DNA of 64,000 nucleotides from Nocardia grenadensis NBRC 108939 (GTDB lineage Bacteria; Actinomycetota; Actinomycetes; Mycobacteriales; Mycobacteriaceae), in NCBI RefSeq assembly GCF_001613445.1, contig NZ_BDCJ01000021.1:38934-102933 (forward strand), given 5' to 3'. The notes below the pieces were generated by a model. The model was not told the origin of the DNA, made no database searches, and saw nothing but the letters and a program-made list of their open reading frames with translations. Made by a program: the position numbers and the translations under genes. Positions 18,043-26,445 of the stretch are shown here, piece by piece (the stretch's first letter is position 1; each line of letters begins with the position of its first letter).

Positions 18043-19613
18043 CGCGGGATGGTGCTCCTACCGAGGTCGGGGGAACGGTTGGTCCAGCGGTCGCCCGCCA
18101 CATCACCCATGGTCTGGTCCGCGCGGGTCATCCCGGCGGTCGCGGCACGGGTCGCGCCCATTCTGTTGGCCACACGGGACGCACCGGACGGTACACCGCC
18201 CGGCGACCCACTCGACCGAGGTCCCTGCCCACCGGCCGGCGCGCCGCCGCCTCCGCCACCCCGCGGCGGGGGCATCGGCCGGGGGGCGCCACCACCGCGG
18301 CCGCCGCCGGGCGGCGGCGGACCGGCCGCACCGCCCACATAGCCGGCCCGGCCGGGCGCCGCGGCGCCCTTCGCACCGACTGCCTTGGTACCCATGGCGC
18401 CCAGACCGGCTGCCGCGATGAGGGTTCCGCCGGTCGCAGTCAGACCCGAACCGCCGCTGCCGACAATGGCGACCGCCGGCGTCACCAACCGCATCAGCGC
18501 GGGCAGGACGAACGCGACACTGCACAGCAGCACGATGGCCACCAGCATGCGCTGGGCTTCCTCCGCCTCGGGTAGTCCGCCCGCCGGGGTCATCCCGTCC
18601 ACGTGCCCGGCGGTGGTGAACGCGATCATGTAGACGATCGCCGCCACCGGTTTCCACAGCATGAAGGCGATGATCCAGCCGACGAGTTTCTGATACGACT
18701 GCTTACCGGTACTCATCCCGGAGGCGGCGGCCGCCAGCGGCAGTACACCGGCCGCGATCACCAGCAGGCCCTGCCGGACGATGGCCAGCACGATCTGGGC
18801 CAGCGCCCCGAGCAGGCCGACGATCGCGATGATGAGCACCAGACCGGGTGAGAAGGCCTGCAACTTACTGGTTTTCACCATGAGCTCGGCCATGTTGCGG
18901 GCATTGCCGTCGGTGGAGTCCTGGATGATCCATTCGGCGAAACGGTCGGAGGCCACGGTGCCGGCCACGATCACCGCGCCCAGCATCCAGGAACTGAACA
19001 CCACCCGGGTGAACATCCGGAACGATTCGGCCGCCTCCTGCATCGCGCCGCCGCGTCTGGCCTCGGCCAATCTGAGGCCCGTGATGATGATGGAGGCCAT
19101 CAACAGCAGTATCTGTATCTGATACGTGTAGTCGTTGATCTTGGTGAACAGCGAACCGGAATCGCTGGCCACCTCGTTGGGCACCTTCATCCAGAAGGTC
19201 AACGCCAGGATGATGGCTTCGCCCAGACCGTTCATCAGCGAATCGACCACTTTGCCGAAGGTCGAATCCCACGCCTTGTCCTTGACCGCGGTGGCCGCTT
19301 CCCCGGGATGGGTGGCGGCATTACCCGCCTTGCAGACCGCCGAGGCGGCGTCGCCGAGCGAGATCCCGGGGATACCGAGCTCGTCCAGCGCATCGTGTAT
19401 CTCGTTACAGGTCTCGTCGAACCCGTAGGACTGACCGTAGGCCACCACCGGCGTCGCCATCGACACGGTGAAGATCACCGCGAGGATCGTGACGAGCCGT
19501 CTGGCCAGCGATACCCGGTACGAGACCGCGGGAGTTCGCTCCCCGCACCCGGAAGGGCTCTCTTCGCGCACTACCTGAGCTTCCACATTTCGTCCCAACA
19601 TCGGAATCACCAT
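18039..19613 (-). CDS. multi-pass VirB6/TrbL-like channel protein
   Basis: A 524-residue polytopic membrane protein. A cleavable or anchoring N-terminal hydrophobic segment (about 34-54) is followed by a soluble stretch with two cysteines (ETCNEIHDA, VCKAGNAA). Further hydrophobic segments follow, including IQILLLMASIIITGL, WMLGAVIVAGTVA, LVLIIAIVGLLGAL and LVAIVLLCSVAFVLPAL. The last about 150 residues are Gly/Pro/Ala-rich and polar. This layout matches TrbL/VirB6-type core proteins. The ATG at 19613 has GAGGGG 8 bp before it and overlaps the preceding gene's end; longer in-frame starts lie inside that gene. Confidence 0.82.
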   Translation of the reverse strand: MVIPMLGRNVEAQVVREESPSGCGERTPAVSYRVSLARRLVTILAVIFTVSMATPVVAYGQSYGFDETCNEIHDALDELGIPGISLGDAASAVCKAGNAATHPGEAATAVKDKAWDSTFGKVVDSLMNGLGEAIILALTFWMKVPNEVASDSGSLFTKINDYTYQIQILLLMASIIITGLRLAEARRGGAMQEAAESFRMFTRVVFSSWMLGAVIVAGTVASDRFAEWIIQDSTDGNARNMAELMVKTSKLQAFSPGLVLIIAIVGLLGALAQIVLAIVRQGLLVIAAGVLPLAAAASGMSTGKQSYQKLVGWIIAFMLWKPVAAIVYMIAFTTAGHVDGMTPAGGLPEAEEAQRMLVAIVLLCSVAFVLPALMRLVTPAVAIVGSGGSGLTATGGTLIAAAGLGAMGTKAVGAKGAAAPGRAGYVGGAAGPPPPGGGRGGGAPRPMPPPRGGGGGGAPAGGQGPRSSGSPGGVPSGASRVANRMGATRAATAGMTRADQTMGDVAGDRWTNRSPDLGRSTIPR

Positions 19614-20413
19614 CGAGTCCACCCCTCGAGCGATTCGACATACTCGGTCTGTGTGTTCGGCGAGGTGGTCGGCTTCAGCCGCCAATCCCCCGCGTCCCAC
19701 ACCATGATCAGTCGCAACGTCACCCACACCGGCTTCGCGTCGAGCGCCGGAGCACGCAGCGCCAACCGCACGATCGCCATATCGTCCGCGTAGTCGTCGA
19801 TCTTGAACGCGTCGGACGCGACGAGGTACCGGGTCACCGATTCGGGCTGCTGTTCGGGCAGCCGATCCGCTTCCAGGGCCTTGTCGTAGGCCGCGATCTG
19901 CTGCGCCGAAACCCGCACCTGCCGTACATAGAGATCGCGGTCCGCCGGCCGGGCGTTCAGCCGGTAGGTGATCTGGGCCGCGGCCAGCGCGGCGCCCTGC
20001 GGGGTGTGCGAGTACCCCACCGCCAGCCCGTCCTCGATCCGGTTCGGGCCGTCGGAACTCGAGAACGGCACCGACGCCCCGAACACCCGCTGCCAGCCGC
20101 GGGGGTCGGTGGTGCCCGCCGGCGCGGCGGTCAGCCAATCGGGGTCGGTCGGCTTGCGTTGCGGAGACGGGTTCTGCGGAAGAACCTGCCCCGCCGGGTT
20201 GTTGGGGATATCTATACGCCGGTTGAACACATCCACCTCCGGATCGGCGAATCCCTCGCCCACCGTGGCCGGGGGCGGCGGCGCCGAGACGGGTTCGTCG
20301 TCGCGGCCCGTCCACATGACGACGCCGACCACCACGATCAGCGCCAGTACCGCCGCGGAGGCGATGACTCCGAAGGAGACGCGGTCACGCTGATAGGTCT
20401 CCTTCCCGCTCAC
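19607..20413 (-). CDS. single-pass surface protein, paralogue of the next upstream gene
   Basis: A 268-residue protein with one N-terminal helix (about residues 14-34) and an extracytoplasmic domain. Its core (GWQRVFGASVPFSSSDGPNR, then AVGYSHTPQGAALAA) aligns with the lipoprotein encoded just upstream (WVPFQGVSLPHSDQGP, then TGFEHSPTGAGISA). The C-terminus ends in a strand with a conserved tryptophan (DWRLKPTT). I do not recognise a named function; it probably belongs to a DUF conserved in actinobacterial conjugation-like clusters (possibly DUF8175). Its GTG start overlaps the lipoprotein stop. Confidence 0.8.
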   Translation of the reverse strand: MSGKETYQRDRVSFGVIASAAVLALIVVVGVVMWTGRDDEPVSAPPPPATVGEGFADPEVDVFNRRIDIPNNPAGQVLPQNPSPQRKPTDPDWLTAAPAGTTDPRGWQRVFGASVPFSSSDGPNRIEDGLAVGYSHTPQGAALAAAQITYRLNARPADRDLYVRQVRVSAQQIAAYDKALEADRLPEQQPESVTRYLVASDAFKIDDYADDMAIVRLALRAPALDAKPVWVTLRLIMVWDAGDWRLKPTTSPNTQTEYVESLEGWTRW

Positions 20414-21060
20414 GACGGCGCCTCCACTTTCACTATGTCACTGGGTAATTCGGTCACAGGGTCGATCGGTCGCGTGGTCGAATCCGGGTCCGGCAGTCGT
20501 AACCTCCAATCCCGGGCGAACCACTCCACCGTCGTGTGGTTCACCGCTCTCGAACTGTCCGAGTACTCGCTGTACACATCCACCGCGGCGCGCTGGTCGC
20601 TGTACTCGGTGATCCGGTACCCCAGCAGCCGCGGCGCGTAGACCGGATCCGCAGGACCACTGATGGACAGCTGCACCCGGTTCACCGCCCATTCGTCCTT
20701 CGCCGGGCCCGGAACCACTTCCCGGGCAACAATATTCGACCATTGTCCGTCATCCGCTATCGCCAGGCGCACGGCGTGCACCATGGCGGAGATCCCGGCG
20801 CCGGTGGGAGAGTGCTCGAAACCTGTTGCGGCGCCGTTAGTTTGAGCCGTAGGACCCTGATCGCTATGCGGTAACGATACGCCCTGGAACGGCACCCAGC
20901 GCACATTCGTCGGGGGCGCCGACAGATCGGGCGGTGCCGCGGCGTCCCCGCCGCCACAGCCCGCGACGCCGGCCAGCAGCAGCGCGGACAGCATCTGGGC
21001 AGCCCTGAGGACATACGGCCGGCCGGACCGGCGCGCAGCCGGAATCACGGTCGATTTCAT
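20410..21060 (-). CDS. lipoprotein paralogous to the 19607-20413 protein
   Basis: A 216-residue lipoprotein with a basic N-terminus, a hydrophobic core and the lipobox VAGC (about residues 32-35). The mature part shares the SLPHSDQGP...GFEHSPTGAG pattern and the ending FARDWRLRLP with the next gene, so the two are diverged duplicates. One copy is lipid-anchored and the other has a transmembrane anchor. They may form a heteromer on the outer face of the membrane as part of the channel, which is inference from operon position. Confidence 0.8.
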   Translation of the reverse strand: MKSTVIPAARRSGRPYVLRAAQMLSALLLAGVAGCGGGDAAAPPDLSAPPTNVRWVPFQGVSLPHSDQGPTAQTNGAATGFEHSPTGAGISAMVHAVRLAIADDGQWSNIVAREVVPGPAKDEWAVNRVQLSISGPADPVYAPRLLGYRITEYSDQRAAVDVYSEYSDSSRAVNHTTVEWFARDWRLRLPDPDSTTRPIDPVTELPSDIVKVEAPS

Positions 21061-21091
21061 GCGCAGGTCGTTCTCCTCGCCTCGCCCCGGA

Positions 21092-21361
21092 TCATCCGGG
21101 CAGGAACGCCAGGGCGATACCGGAGGCGCCGCTGGCCACGATCGCGCCGAGCAGGCTCATGAGCACCCCGTGCGAGGCGTCGTTCATCGCCAGATCGCCC
21201 TTGAACGTCAGCCACAGCTTTCCGGCCGAAACGATCATCCACGCCAGACAGCCCATGAGAACGAACCAGAGCAGCCAGTTCAGCAGCTGCATCAACGGTT
21301 CCAACACTTCGGCCGGCATCTGCTTGTACGCAAGAACACCGGCCGCCCCGACCAGATCCAT
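21092..21361 (-). CDS. small two-TM protein, VirB2/TrbC-like (copy 1)
   Basis: An 89-residue hydrophobic protein with two helices, about residues 29-47 (NWLLWFVLMGCLAWMIVSA) and 66-86 (VLMSLLGAIVASGASGIAL), joined by a short polar loop. Size and layout fit VirB2/TrbC-type pilin-like subunits. It aligns with the adjacent upstream gene product over both helices. Only 7 bp separate the two genes. A pilin-like role is inference; no processing site is obvious. Confidence 0.72.
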   Translation of the reverse strand: MDLVGAAGVLAYKQMPAEVLEPLMQLLNWLLWFVLMGCLAWMIVSAGKLWLTFKGDLAMNDASHGVLMSLLGAIVASGASGIALAFLPG

Positions 21362-21368
21362 TACAACC

Positions 21369-21668
21369 TCACGTTCCGATGACGGCGTTCATGATGGTGC
21401 CGGCACTGGTCGCGACCACGCCGCCGATCATCGCGCCGGCCACCATCTTCGGGGACTCCAGTCCACCGCCGGTCCATTTCTCCCACGCGAACTTGCCGCC
21501 CGCGTAGATGATGCCGCAGATCCCGGACAGCAGGACGAACCAGGTGAGGTACCGCACCAGCTGCAGGATCTTCTCCGACCCGGGCGGGGCCTCGGGCGTC
21601 GGATTGCCCACCTGGGCCACAACAACGGTGTCGTAGACCTGGTGAACGGCGAGAAGTACGGTGCTCAT
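21369..21668 (-). CDS. small two-TM protein, VirB2/TrbC-like (copy 2)
   Basis: A 99-residue paralogue of the preceding protein. Its helices are near residues 38-57 (LTWFVLLSGICGIIYAGGKF) and 73-95 (KMVAGAMIGGVVATSAGTIM). The loop (AWEKWTGGGLESP) corresponds to LWLTFKGDLAMND in copy 1. The ATG at 21668 has AAGG upstream; a longer frame adds 11 residues without support. Two linked copies suggest a channel or pilus built of two related subunits. Confidence 0.72.
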   Translation of the reverse strand: MSTVLLAVHQVYDTVVVAQVGNPTPEAPPGSEKILQLVRYLTWFVLLSGICGIIYAGGKFAWEKWTGGGLESPKMVAGAMIGGVVATSAGTIMNAVIGT

Positions 21669-21764
21669 CGGGTGCCTTTCTCGATAGCTGAGGTGCAACA
21701 TTCGGTCCGCGCGAGCGCGGGGAGCACGACACGGAATACGTGCTCGACGGCGGCGATCACGGCA

Positions 21765-22430
21765 TCACTCCTCTACGAATCTCGATCGGCCCCGAGTGGG
21801 GGCGGCTTCCGATTCCTCCAGCGCGGCACGGGCGGCCGCGACGATTTCCGAACCGAGCTCCCTGATATCCAGGGGGACCTCGTCGAGTGGGTCGATCCGG
21901 CGGCGGCGCTGCGGCGCGGTCGCGACACCCGGCGTCCACACCGGTAATTTCTCCGGTTCGACCAGCGTCCACTCCTCGTACCAGGGCACCTGCCAGACCC
22001 GGCCGGCCAGTGAGGCGACCACATCGCGGTAGCGCCGGATCTCCGGCGCCATCCGGCCCGGCCGCGCCGCCACCGTGATGAGGCCGAGGACCTGGCTGGG
22101 CCCGGCGAATCCCGAATGGTGCTGGCGCAGCAGATCGTGCGCATGGGTCAGTCCGGCGATGGTCTCCCGCGCCACCAGCACCACGAACGGCGATTCCCGC
22201 TCGAAGACACCGGGCCAGCGCCGGCCCGAATCCGCGGCAGGGGCCAGCACATGGGCCAGCGAACTGGCGCCCGCGCCGCCGTGGACGCCCAGCAACCACA
22301 CCAGCGGCGCACGGCCGGCGCCGGGAACAGGACGGTCCCAGACCGCGGCGCGGCGTGATTCCGGCGGCGGTACCACCCCGGCAGTGGTGTTACGTTCGGG
22401 TCGGCGAGGAAGATTCATAGCAACAGCCAT
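21765..22430 (-). CDS. DUF6668-like P-loop protein lacking the Walker lysine
   Basis: A 221-residue protein with LLGVHGGAGASSLAHVLAPA at about residues 46-65. This resembles the deviant Walker A of MinD/ParA proteins, but alanine replaces the lysine (GGAGASS in place of GGxGKTT), as in Ssd/CpaE-type proteins. I place it tentatively in DUF6668, a family found in such clusters. GGGAGG lies 5 bp before the ATG. It is followed by a 96 bp gap before the pilin-like genes. It probably works with the MinD-like protein encoded just upstream. Confidence 0.72.
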   Translation of the reverse strand: MAVAMNLPRRPERNTTAGVVPPPESRRAAVWDRPVPGAGRAPLVWLLGVHGGAGASSLAHVLAPAADSGRRWPGVFERESPFVVLVARETIAGLTHAHDLLRQHHSGFAGPSQVLGLITVAARPGRMAPEIRRYRDVVASLAGRVWQVPWYEEWTLVEPEKLPVWTPGVATAPQRRRRIDPLDEVPLDIRELGSEIVAAARAALEESEAAPTRGRSRFVEE

Positions 22431-22491
22431 GATGCCTCCCTCCGAGATGCGGCATATCCGCGGAGCCCGGAGCGCCGGTGCAGGGATCGCA

Positions 22492-23361
22492 TCATGACGC
22501 CATCCCGGCGAGTAGTCGCTCGTAGGTCAGCCGCGTCTCGTCGGCGAGTGCGACGTGGCGCACCAGTTCACCGCGTGCCAGGTGCGGGTCGTAGGGCACC
22601 TCGACGATATCGCGGACCCAGCCGGCCAGATGCTCGCGCAAATGGTCGGCTACCCGCGAATCGGCGCCACTCTGTTGATGGGAGACCACGATGGTGGTGT
22701 CGCCGACAATTCCGCCGCCCATGGGTTCCGACGAGTCGCCGTATTCGTCGTCGAGCCATTCGAGGGTCACCCGCAGGCGGTTGGCCGCGTCGACCCGCGC
22801 CGGGATGGTCAGGACCAGCGCCACATCCGCGTCGTCGAGCAAGGGCCGCAGCTGCCGGCTGGCGATCGGGTTGCCGCCGTCGTAGACACCGATGTATCCG
22901 GCCTGGTCGACCGCCCGGGCCACGGTGAGATAGCTCGCGCGGCGGCGCAGCGGCGCGGCGTCCCGCCACAGCAGGCCGATACCGGAAGTGGCCCGGGACA
23001 TACAGTCCTTCAACGGGGCCGGTTCGTCGTCGCCGCGGCCGTACAACCACTGTTGCATGCTGATCGGGTGCAGATGCTCGTCGGCGCCACGCAGGGCCAG
23101 ATCACCCCCGGCCGGCGTAGCGTCCACCGCGACCGTGGCGGTGCCCGCGAGACCGAGTTCGCCCGCCAATCCGAGCGTGGTGGTCGTGGTGCCGGCGCCG
23201 CCGCAGCCGCCCACCACCAGGATCGGCCGGGGCTCGCCGGCCGCACGGGTCCGGGCGCCACCCGGCAACCGCACCACCCGCGCCTTCCGGTCCCCGTCCG
23301 GCCCGTCCGTCACCTCGGCATCCGGTGCGGTGTCGAGCCAGCGGCTCCAATCCTCTCCCAT
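22492..23361 (-). CDS. MinD/ParA-superfamily protein with altered P-loop
   Basis: A 289-residue protein. After a polar 45-residue lead, VVGGCGGAGTTTTTLGLAGE (about residues 49-68) aligns with the deviant Walker A KGGxGKTT, but both signature lysines are replaced. VAVDATPAGGDL corresponds to the strand with the Walker A' aspartate. The later VALVLTIPARVDAANRL is also typical of the fold. Proteins of this kind position or regulate secretion machines (TadZ/CpaE). The ATG at 23361 has GAGGAGAG about 8 bp upstream. Whether it binds ATP without the lysine is uncertain. Confidence 0.8.
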   Translation of the reverse strand: MGEDWSRWLDTAPDAEVTDGPDGDRKARVVRLPGGARTRAAGEPRPILVVGGCGGAGTTTTTLGLAGELGLAGTATVAVDATPAGGDLALRGADEHLHPISMQQWLYGRGDDEPAPLKDCMSRATSGIGLLWRDAAPLRRRASYLTVARAVDQAGYIGVYDGGNPIASRQLRPLLDDADVALVLTIPARVDAANRLRVTLEWLDDEYGDSSEPMGGGIVGDTTIVVSHQQSGADSRVADHLREHLAGWVRDIVEVPYDPHLARGELVRHVALADETRLTYERLLAGMAS

Positions 23362-23375
23362 CGCAGCACTCTCCT

Positions 23376-24305
23376 CTATCCGGCCGAGATACCCGTGATG
23401 AGGGTGCGGCCGTCGATCACCGCGGTGGTGACCGTTTGCCTGCTGTAGGTAGCGGGCTCGCCACCGGGCCGGAACTCGGTGACCTCGACCGTGTACCGGC
23501 CATCGGCCACGGTCACGATGCGCACACAGTGCGTGGTGCCAGGGGCGACACTGTCGATACCGGCCTGGATCACCTCGGCGGAGGACACCGGCGCGGCGGG
23601 CGCGACCGCGGCACGCGCTTCGGCGCCGGAACGCTGTACGTAGTAGGCGTATTGGAAGCGCAGCACGGCCTCGGGCCCGGAATTCGTGCCGCCCGGTCCC
23701 GCACCACGTACCACCTGTGCGGTCTGTTCGGGCGCACACGCCGCCGCGCCGGAATCGGCGCCGGTGCTCCCGGCGGTGAAGCGCAGGCCCGCGCCCCCGT
23801 CGGGCGCGGCGCCGGGGCCGGCGGCACCGGGTGTGCCGGGTGCCAGCAGGTACAGCACCACGGCGGCGGCGATACCGAGCAGCACCACCGCGGCGAGGAG
23901 CACTCCGGCGGTCCGGCGCCGACGGGCGCCGGGCTCGGCCTCGATATCGCGGAGCCGGGCCGGGGTACGGCCGATACGGGCCGGTTCGGTGAGTTCCTCG
24001 TCGTCGGTCCAGGGAAACCGCACCAGGTCCGCTTCGCGGTCGTCGCCGGGCGCGTCCACCCAATCCGACCAGCCCCCGGTGAATTCGGTACGACGACCGG
24101 ACAGTTCGGCGGGGGCCGGATCGGGCCGGGCGGTCGCACTACCGGCCTCGGCGATGTAGTCGGGGTACCTGGCGGGGCCGTCCTCGGCCCCCGGGACGGC
24201 CTCGCCGCCGGGCTCCGGCGCGTGCGGCGACGCATCCGTGTCGCGCGCCCCCTCCGGCTCCAGCGGACCGTACCATCGATCGAGCTTTTTGTAGGACTTC
24301 AACAT
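23376..24305 (-). CDS. single-pass membrane protein, possible VirB8/TcpC-like
   Basis: A 309-residue protein. About 130 acidic, Pro-rich cytoplasmic residues precede one helix (about 133-152, GVLLAAVVLLGIAAAVVLYL) and a C-terminal extracytoplasmic domain. That domain (EAVLRFQYAYYVQRSGAEAR ... SVAPGTTHCVRI ... RTLITGISAG) has two cysteines, possibly disulfide-linked, and an NTF2-like strand pattern. This layout is like VirB8/TcpC, but I cannot confirm homology. It ends 14 bp before the MinD-like gene and starts 57 bp after the cutinase. Confidence 0.75.
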   Translation of the reverse strand: MLKSYKKLDRWYGPLEPEGARDTDASPHAPEPGGEAVPGAEDGPARYPDYIAEAGSATARPDPAPAELSGRRTEFTGGWSDWVDAPGDDREADLVRFPWTDDEELTEPARIGRTPARLRDIEAEPGARRRRTAGVLLAAVVLLGIAAAVVLYLLAPGTPGAAGPGAAPDGGAGLRFTAGSTGADSGAAACAPEQTAQVVRGAGPGGTNSGPEAVLRFQYAYYVQRSGAEARAAVAPAAPVSSAEVIQAGIDSVAPGTTHCVRIVTVADGRYTVEVTEFRPGGEPATYSRQTVTTAVIDGRTLITGISAG

Positions 24306-24362
24306 TCCCCCATTCCCGTGGCGCCGGGCGCATGATCTGGCATCATCGATCCCTCTCGGCGA

Positions 24363-26036
24363 TCAGTTCACGGAGAACGAGTCGGTTTCGGTTGTACGGG
24401 GTGTGGGAGTGGTGGTCACCGGACCCTCCGGGGCACCATTGTTCACTCCTGTCCCAAATGGGAATTGTCCCGTACCGGAGGGAGCGGGCGCAGGCGACGC
24501 GCCGGGATCGGAACCTGAGAATCCGTTCGGCGCGGGAACTCCACTGTCCGGCATGCTCGGGACCTGCGGAATCGCCTTTTCCGCGACGGGCTCGTGGCCG
24601 CTGCCGTGTATCGCGGCGAGATCCCGCGCGGCGGCGGCGAACCAGTCGGCGATGAAGCGGGTGGGTGCCTCACCGGTGGCCGAAATGGCCGCATTACCAT
24701 AGGCCTGGTGCCGCTGGATGGTGTCCCAGTAGCGCACCCAGGTCGTGGTGTCGAGCAGGGCATGATTGTCGGTGATGTTGTCGACGACCGCGTCGAAAGC
24801 CTGACTCACCAACCGGATACCGGTGGTGGGCGGCACGAGCTGCGGTACCGCCCCCAGCAGTTTTACTCCCAGCATCATCAGCGCCGCCGGCGGATTCGCC
24901 AGGCCGGCAGTGGCCAGTTCGGCGATCGCCGTGGGGTTCAGCACCGTACGGACCACCGTGACCACTGCGTTCAGCCCGATCATGCCCACTTTCAGCAGGG
25001 CTCGCATGGCTCCCGGAATATCCAGCGGGGTCCGCGGATCGGCGGCATCGGCCAGCCGTTCGGAGATCGACTTCTTCGGCGAGATGTTCAGCGTCGCCAG
25101 CGAGGTGCCCTGGATATCCTCGTTGACCACCTTGGTGGCCGTTTTGATCGAGGTGAACGCCAGGGCCTGGGCGATGGAGGTGAGCGAGGCGATCGGGTCG
25201 CCACCGCTGAGCTTCATCTGCCCCACCACACCGGCCACGGCCTTCAGGATCGGTGCACCCTCGGGCGCATCGCAGGCGAGATCGCCCGCGGCACAGAAAC
25301 TGGCCACGCGACCGGTGAGCGCACCGAAATTCTCCGCGGTGTCGCGGTCCGGGGCGATACCGCCGCCGGTGGCCGGCGTCTGGTTCAGTGCCGCGATATG
25401 CGCGATCTCGGCGCCCTCGGTACCGGGCGCGGGGTCCGGGTTGGCCTTACCCGGCGCACCGGGGAACAGCGGGGCTCCGGCGTTCCTGGTCGGATCACCG
25501 ATCAAGGCGACGGCGGCGATCTTGTCGGCGGGCAGGCTGCCCTGCCCCTGGCCGATCTCTTGGGCGAACACCGAGGCCACGTGCGCGCCCTGCGAATATC
25601 CGACGATCGCGAAGCGGGTCTCGGGGCAGCGCTGCGCCACCGAGCTCGCCATACTGCGCAGCCGGATCAGGCCGCCCTTCACCGAATCCGAATACGGTGT
25701 GGCGCTTCCGCCGTCCACCCCGCCGAAGCTGGATTCGTAGGGCACGTAGGCACGCTCGACCAGCCCCTGATCGGGCGCTGCGGCCATGAGCGGCCGGAAG
25801 ACGGTGGACAGCATGCCGGTATCGGTCGTGGGCGCGGCATCCGGCGAGGATTCACCGGTGCCCTGGATCCCCAACGCGTACAGTGCCGGACACGAGGTCA
25901 CCGCGAGTTGGGTCGACGGGCCCGCCGGATTCGGCGGTTGAGCGTACGCGGGAGCGGCGAGTGTGCCCGCTGCCGCCGTCGCCACAGCGACGGTGAATGC
26001 GATCAGCATCCCCGAGAATCTTGTGCATCCAGCCAT
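24363..26036 (-). CDS. secreted cutinase-family serine esterase, first gene of the secretion operon
   Basis: A 557-residue exported protein. A signal peptide (about residues 1-32, ending AYA) precedes a cutinase domain beginning SCPALYALGIQGTGES. The nucleophile motif is FAIVGYSQGAHVAS, and a GDP loop follows (LIGDPTRN). After about 250 residues comes a long helical C-terminal region with a Pro/Ser/Thr-rich tail. Mycobacterial relatives include cutinase-like proteins and the trehalose dimycolate hydrolase, which cleave lipid esters of the mycomembrane. The ATG at 26036 is chosen over an upstream TTG. It starts the operon, 57 bp before the next gene, so it may help the secretion machine cross the outer layer. 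Confidence 0.88.
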   Translation of the reverse strand: MAGCTRFSGMLIAFTVAVATAAAGTLAAPAYAQPPNPAGPSTQLAVTSCPALYALGIQGTGESSPDAAPTTDTGMLSTVFRPLMAAAPDQGLVERAYVPYESSFGGVDGGSATPYSDSVKGGLIRLRSMASSVAQRCPETRFAIVGYSQGAHVASVFAQEIGQGQGSLPADKIAAVALIGDPTRNAGAPLFPGAPGKANPDPAPGTEGAEIAHIAALNQTPATGGGIAPDRDTAENFGALTGRVASFCAAGDLACDAPEGAPILKAVAGVVGQMKLSGGDPIASLTSIAQALAFTSIKTATKVVNEDIQGTSLATLNISPKKSISERLADAADPRTPLDIPGAMRALLKVGMIGLNAVVTVVRTVLNPTAIAELATAGLANPPAALMMLGVKLLGAVPQLVPPTTGIRLVSQAFDAVVDNITDNHALLDTTTWVRYWDTIQRHQAYGNAAISATGEAPTRFIADWFAAAARDLAAIHGSGHEPVAEKAIPQVPSMPDSGVPAPNGFSGSDPGASPAPAPSGTGQFPFGTGVNNGAPEGPVTTTPTPRTTETDSFSVN

Positions 26037-26445
26037 AGCGACCCGCAATCAGTCCTACCGCAGTTACCGAGCGCGACGAAACGCAGTAAACGGTAACAGA
26101 TTCCGGCTATGACCGCTGAAGCGCCGAAGAGTTTACGCAACCCGCCAGCGCGACCCGTACGTGACGCGGCGCGCCGAAGCCCGAACGTTATATTCTTCCG
26201 GCGACCCCAGCGGGGCTGCCAAGACCCCGAAACACGGCCGCAGACACGCCTCTTCCGGCCGGAGCGAAGGGGAAAACCGCAGGAGACACCGGCGGTCACC
26301 CCGGACACACGGAACCACCGCCCGGCGCCCGCGCGTCGCCGGCCTCAGGGAAGACCGCGGCAGAGGCACAGGTGTACGAGTCCACGGCGCGGCGGGCGCG
26401 CGGGCACCCAGGGAGACCACGGCTACGACGAAGGCGCGGAAACGC
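26037..26445 (-). promoter_or_regulatory. intergenic region: rel terminus and likely promoter of the secretion operon
   Basis: A 409 bp gap without a convincing gene. It follows the rel stop and precedes the first gene of the 16-gene minus-strand operon, so it should contain the operon promoter. A TATAAC element (minus strand, 26187-26192) in an AT-richer patch is a candidate -10 box, but no matching -35 is seen and the leader would be about 145 bp. Frames across this region lack coding character. Confidence 0.35.

Noticed and set aside
9499..26036. Calling the cluster an integrative conjugative element
   Set aside because: No integrase, relaxase, att repeats or tRNA target can be seen in the window, so mobility is not supported.
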